The notes under the pieces were generated by a model. The model saw only the letters and a list, made by a program, of their open reading frames with translations, was not told the DNA's origin and did no database searches. From Acidobacteriota bacterium (GTDB lineage Bacteria; Acidobacteriota; Blastocatellia; Pyrinomonadales; Pyrinomonadaceae), in contig QHXE01000635.1 of NCBI GenBank assembly GCA_003222835.1, positions 1-5,241 of the forward strand: 5,241 nucleotides of DNA, written 5' to 3'. Made by a program: the position numbers and the translations under genes. Below are positions 4,717 through 5,241 of the stretch, piece by piece; the first letter of the stretch is position 1, and every line of letters begins with the position of its first letter.

Positions 4717-5241
4717 ATGATTCTCAAGGCAAAAAACGCAATCGTTACCGGCGGCACCAAAGGGATCGGCCGCGGGATTGCTGAAGCGCTGCGGCGGGAA
4801 GGAGTTTCCGTCTGCGTTGCTGCCAGACATCAGAGCGAGATTGACAAGACCATTAAAGAACTCAATCAAGGCGATCAAGGCCGAGCAATAGGTTTCGTCT
4901 GCGACGTGCGAGACTACGATCAAGTCAAAGCGTTGGTCGATTACACAGTTAAAGAACTCGGCGCGCTCGACATTCTGGTCAACAACGCTGGAATCGGCAT
5001 TTTCCAAAAGGTCGAGGACACAACACCGGAAGACTTTCGAGCAGTGCTGGAGACGAACGTCTTTGGCGTCTTCCATTGTTGCCATGAAGCCATTCCGCAA
5101 ATGAAGAGACGCGGCGGCGGCTACATCATCAACATCTCTTCGCTCGCCGGAGTGAACGCGCACCCGCAGATGGCCGCTTACAATGCCTCGAAGTTTGGAC
5201 TCAACGGCTTTAGCGAAGCCTTAATGCAGGAAGTGCGTCAC
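4717..5241 (+). CDS. Short-chain dehydrogenase/reductase (SDR), 3' end outside window
   Basis: The first 175 codons are present, of a family usually about 240-260 residues. It is a classical SDR: an NAD(P)(H)-dependent cytosolic oxidoreductase acting on a carbonyl or alcohol. The Rossmann fold opens with TGGTKGIGRG (residues 11-20, TGxxxGxG). The adenine-contact D63-V64 follows, then NNAG at 89-92 and the structural N114 in ETNVFG. The catalytic set is S142 (NISSLAG), Y155 and K159 (YNASK). The Arg at 37 following the second strand (AARHQS) hints at NADP(H) preference, as in many FabG-like enzymes; this is an inference. The substrate cannot be named. ATG at 4717 is supported by AGGAA at 4704-4708 with an 8-nt spacer and by the glycine-rich motif at the expected distance. 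The Shine-Dalgarno lies just outside the right end of the palindromic element, so the element probably sits between promoter and gene or carries the promoter. Confidence 0.95.
   Translation, partial: MILKAKNAIVTGGTKGIGRGIAEALRREGVSVCVAARHQSEIDKTIKELNQGDQGRAIGFVCDVRDYDQVKALVDYTVKELGALDILVNNAGIGIFQKVEDTTPEDFRAVLETNVFGVFHCCHEAIPQMKRRGGGYIINISSLAGVNAHPQMAAYNASKFGLNGFSEALMQEVRH

Noticed and set aside
4702..5163. Minus-strand open frame of 153 codons
   Set aside because: It is antisense to the SDR gene, whose cofactor and catalytic motifs are unmistakable.

Overview
The window looks like an ordinary chromosomal stretch of a moderately GC-rich, non-model bacterium. The short, loosely packed genes, the LON-domain protein, the AraC-VOC pair and several different palindromic intergenic repeats remind me of Acidobacteriota (Blastocatellia/Pyrinomonadales-like) draft genomes. 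That assignment is an inference from general resemblance; there is no marker gene to prove it.

Layout. Minus strand, left: a stand-alone LON substrate-binding-domain protein (136-837). Just upstream of it on the same strand (876-1173) is a small unrecognised reading frame that seems to be broken by a one-base slip in a run of six A's. Plus strand, from 1220 to the right edge: a family 2 glycosyltransferase; a short AraC-type DNA-binding protein made of little more than the two helix-turn-helix motifs; a VOC (glyoxalase-fold) protein; a four-helix membrane protein of unknown function; a DUF4287-DUF5655 protein; and the first 175 codons of a classical short-chain dehydrogenase/reductase that runs off the right edge.

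The regulator, VOC protein and membrane protein (2043-3735) form a plausible functional group. The VOC and membrane genes are 36 bp apart with a strong Shine-Dalgarno between them. The regulator precedes them but is separated by a 92-bp palindromic element. The glycosyltransferase, DUF4287-DUF5655 and SDR genes look like independent units.

The most notable non-coding content is three unrelated palindromic intergenic elements within about 2.2 kb (2510-2601, 3741-3829, 4579-4696). Each sits cleanly in a gap between genes, as dispersed MITE/REP-like repeats do. I see no CRISPR array, rRNA, tRNA, transposase or phage gene, and no convincing new multi-gene system.
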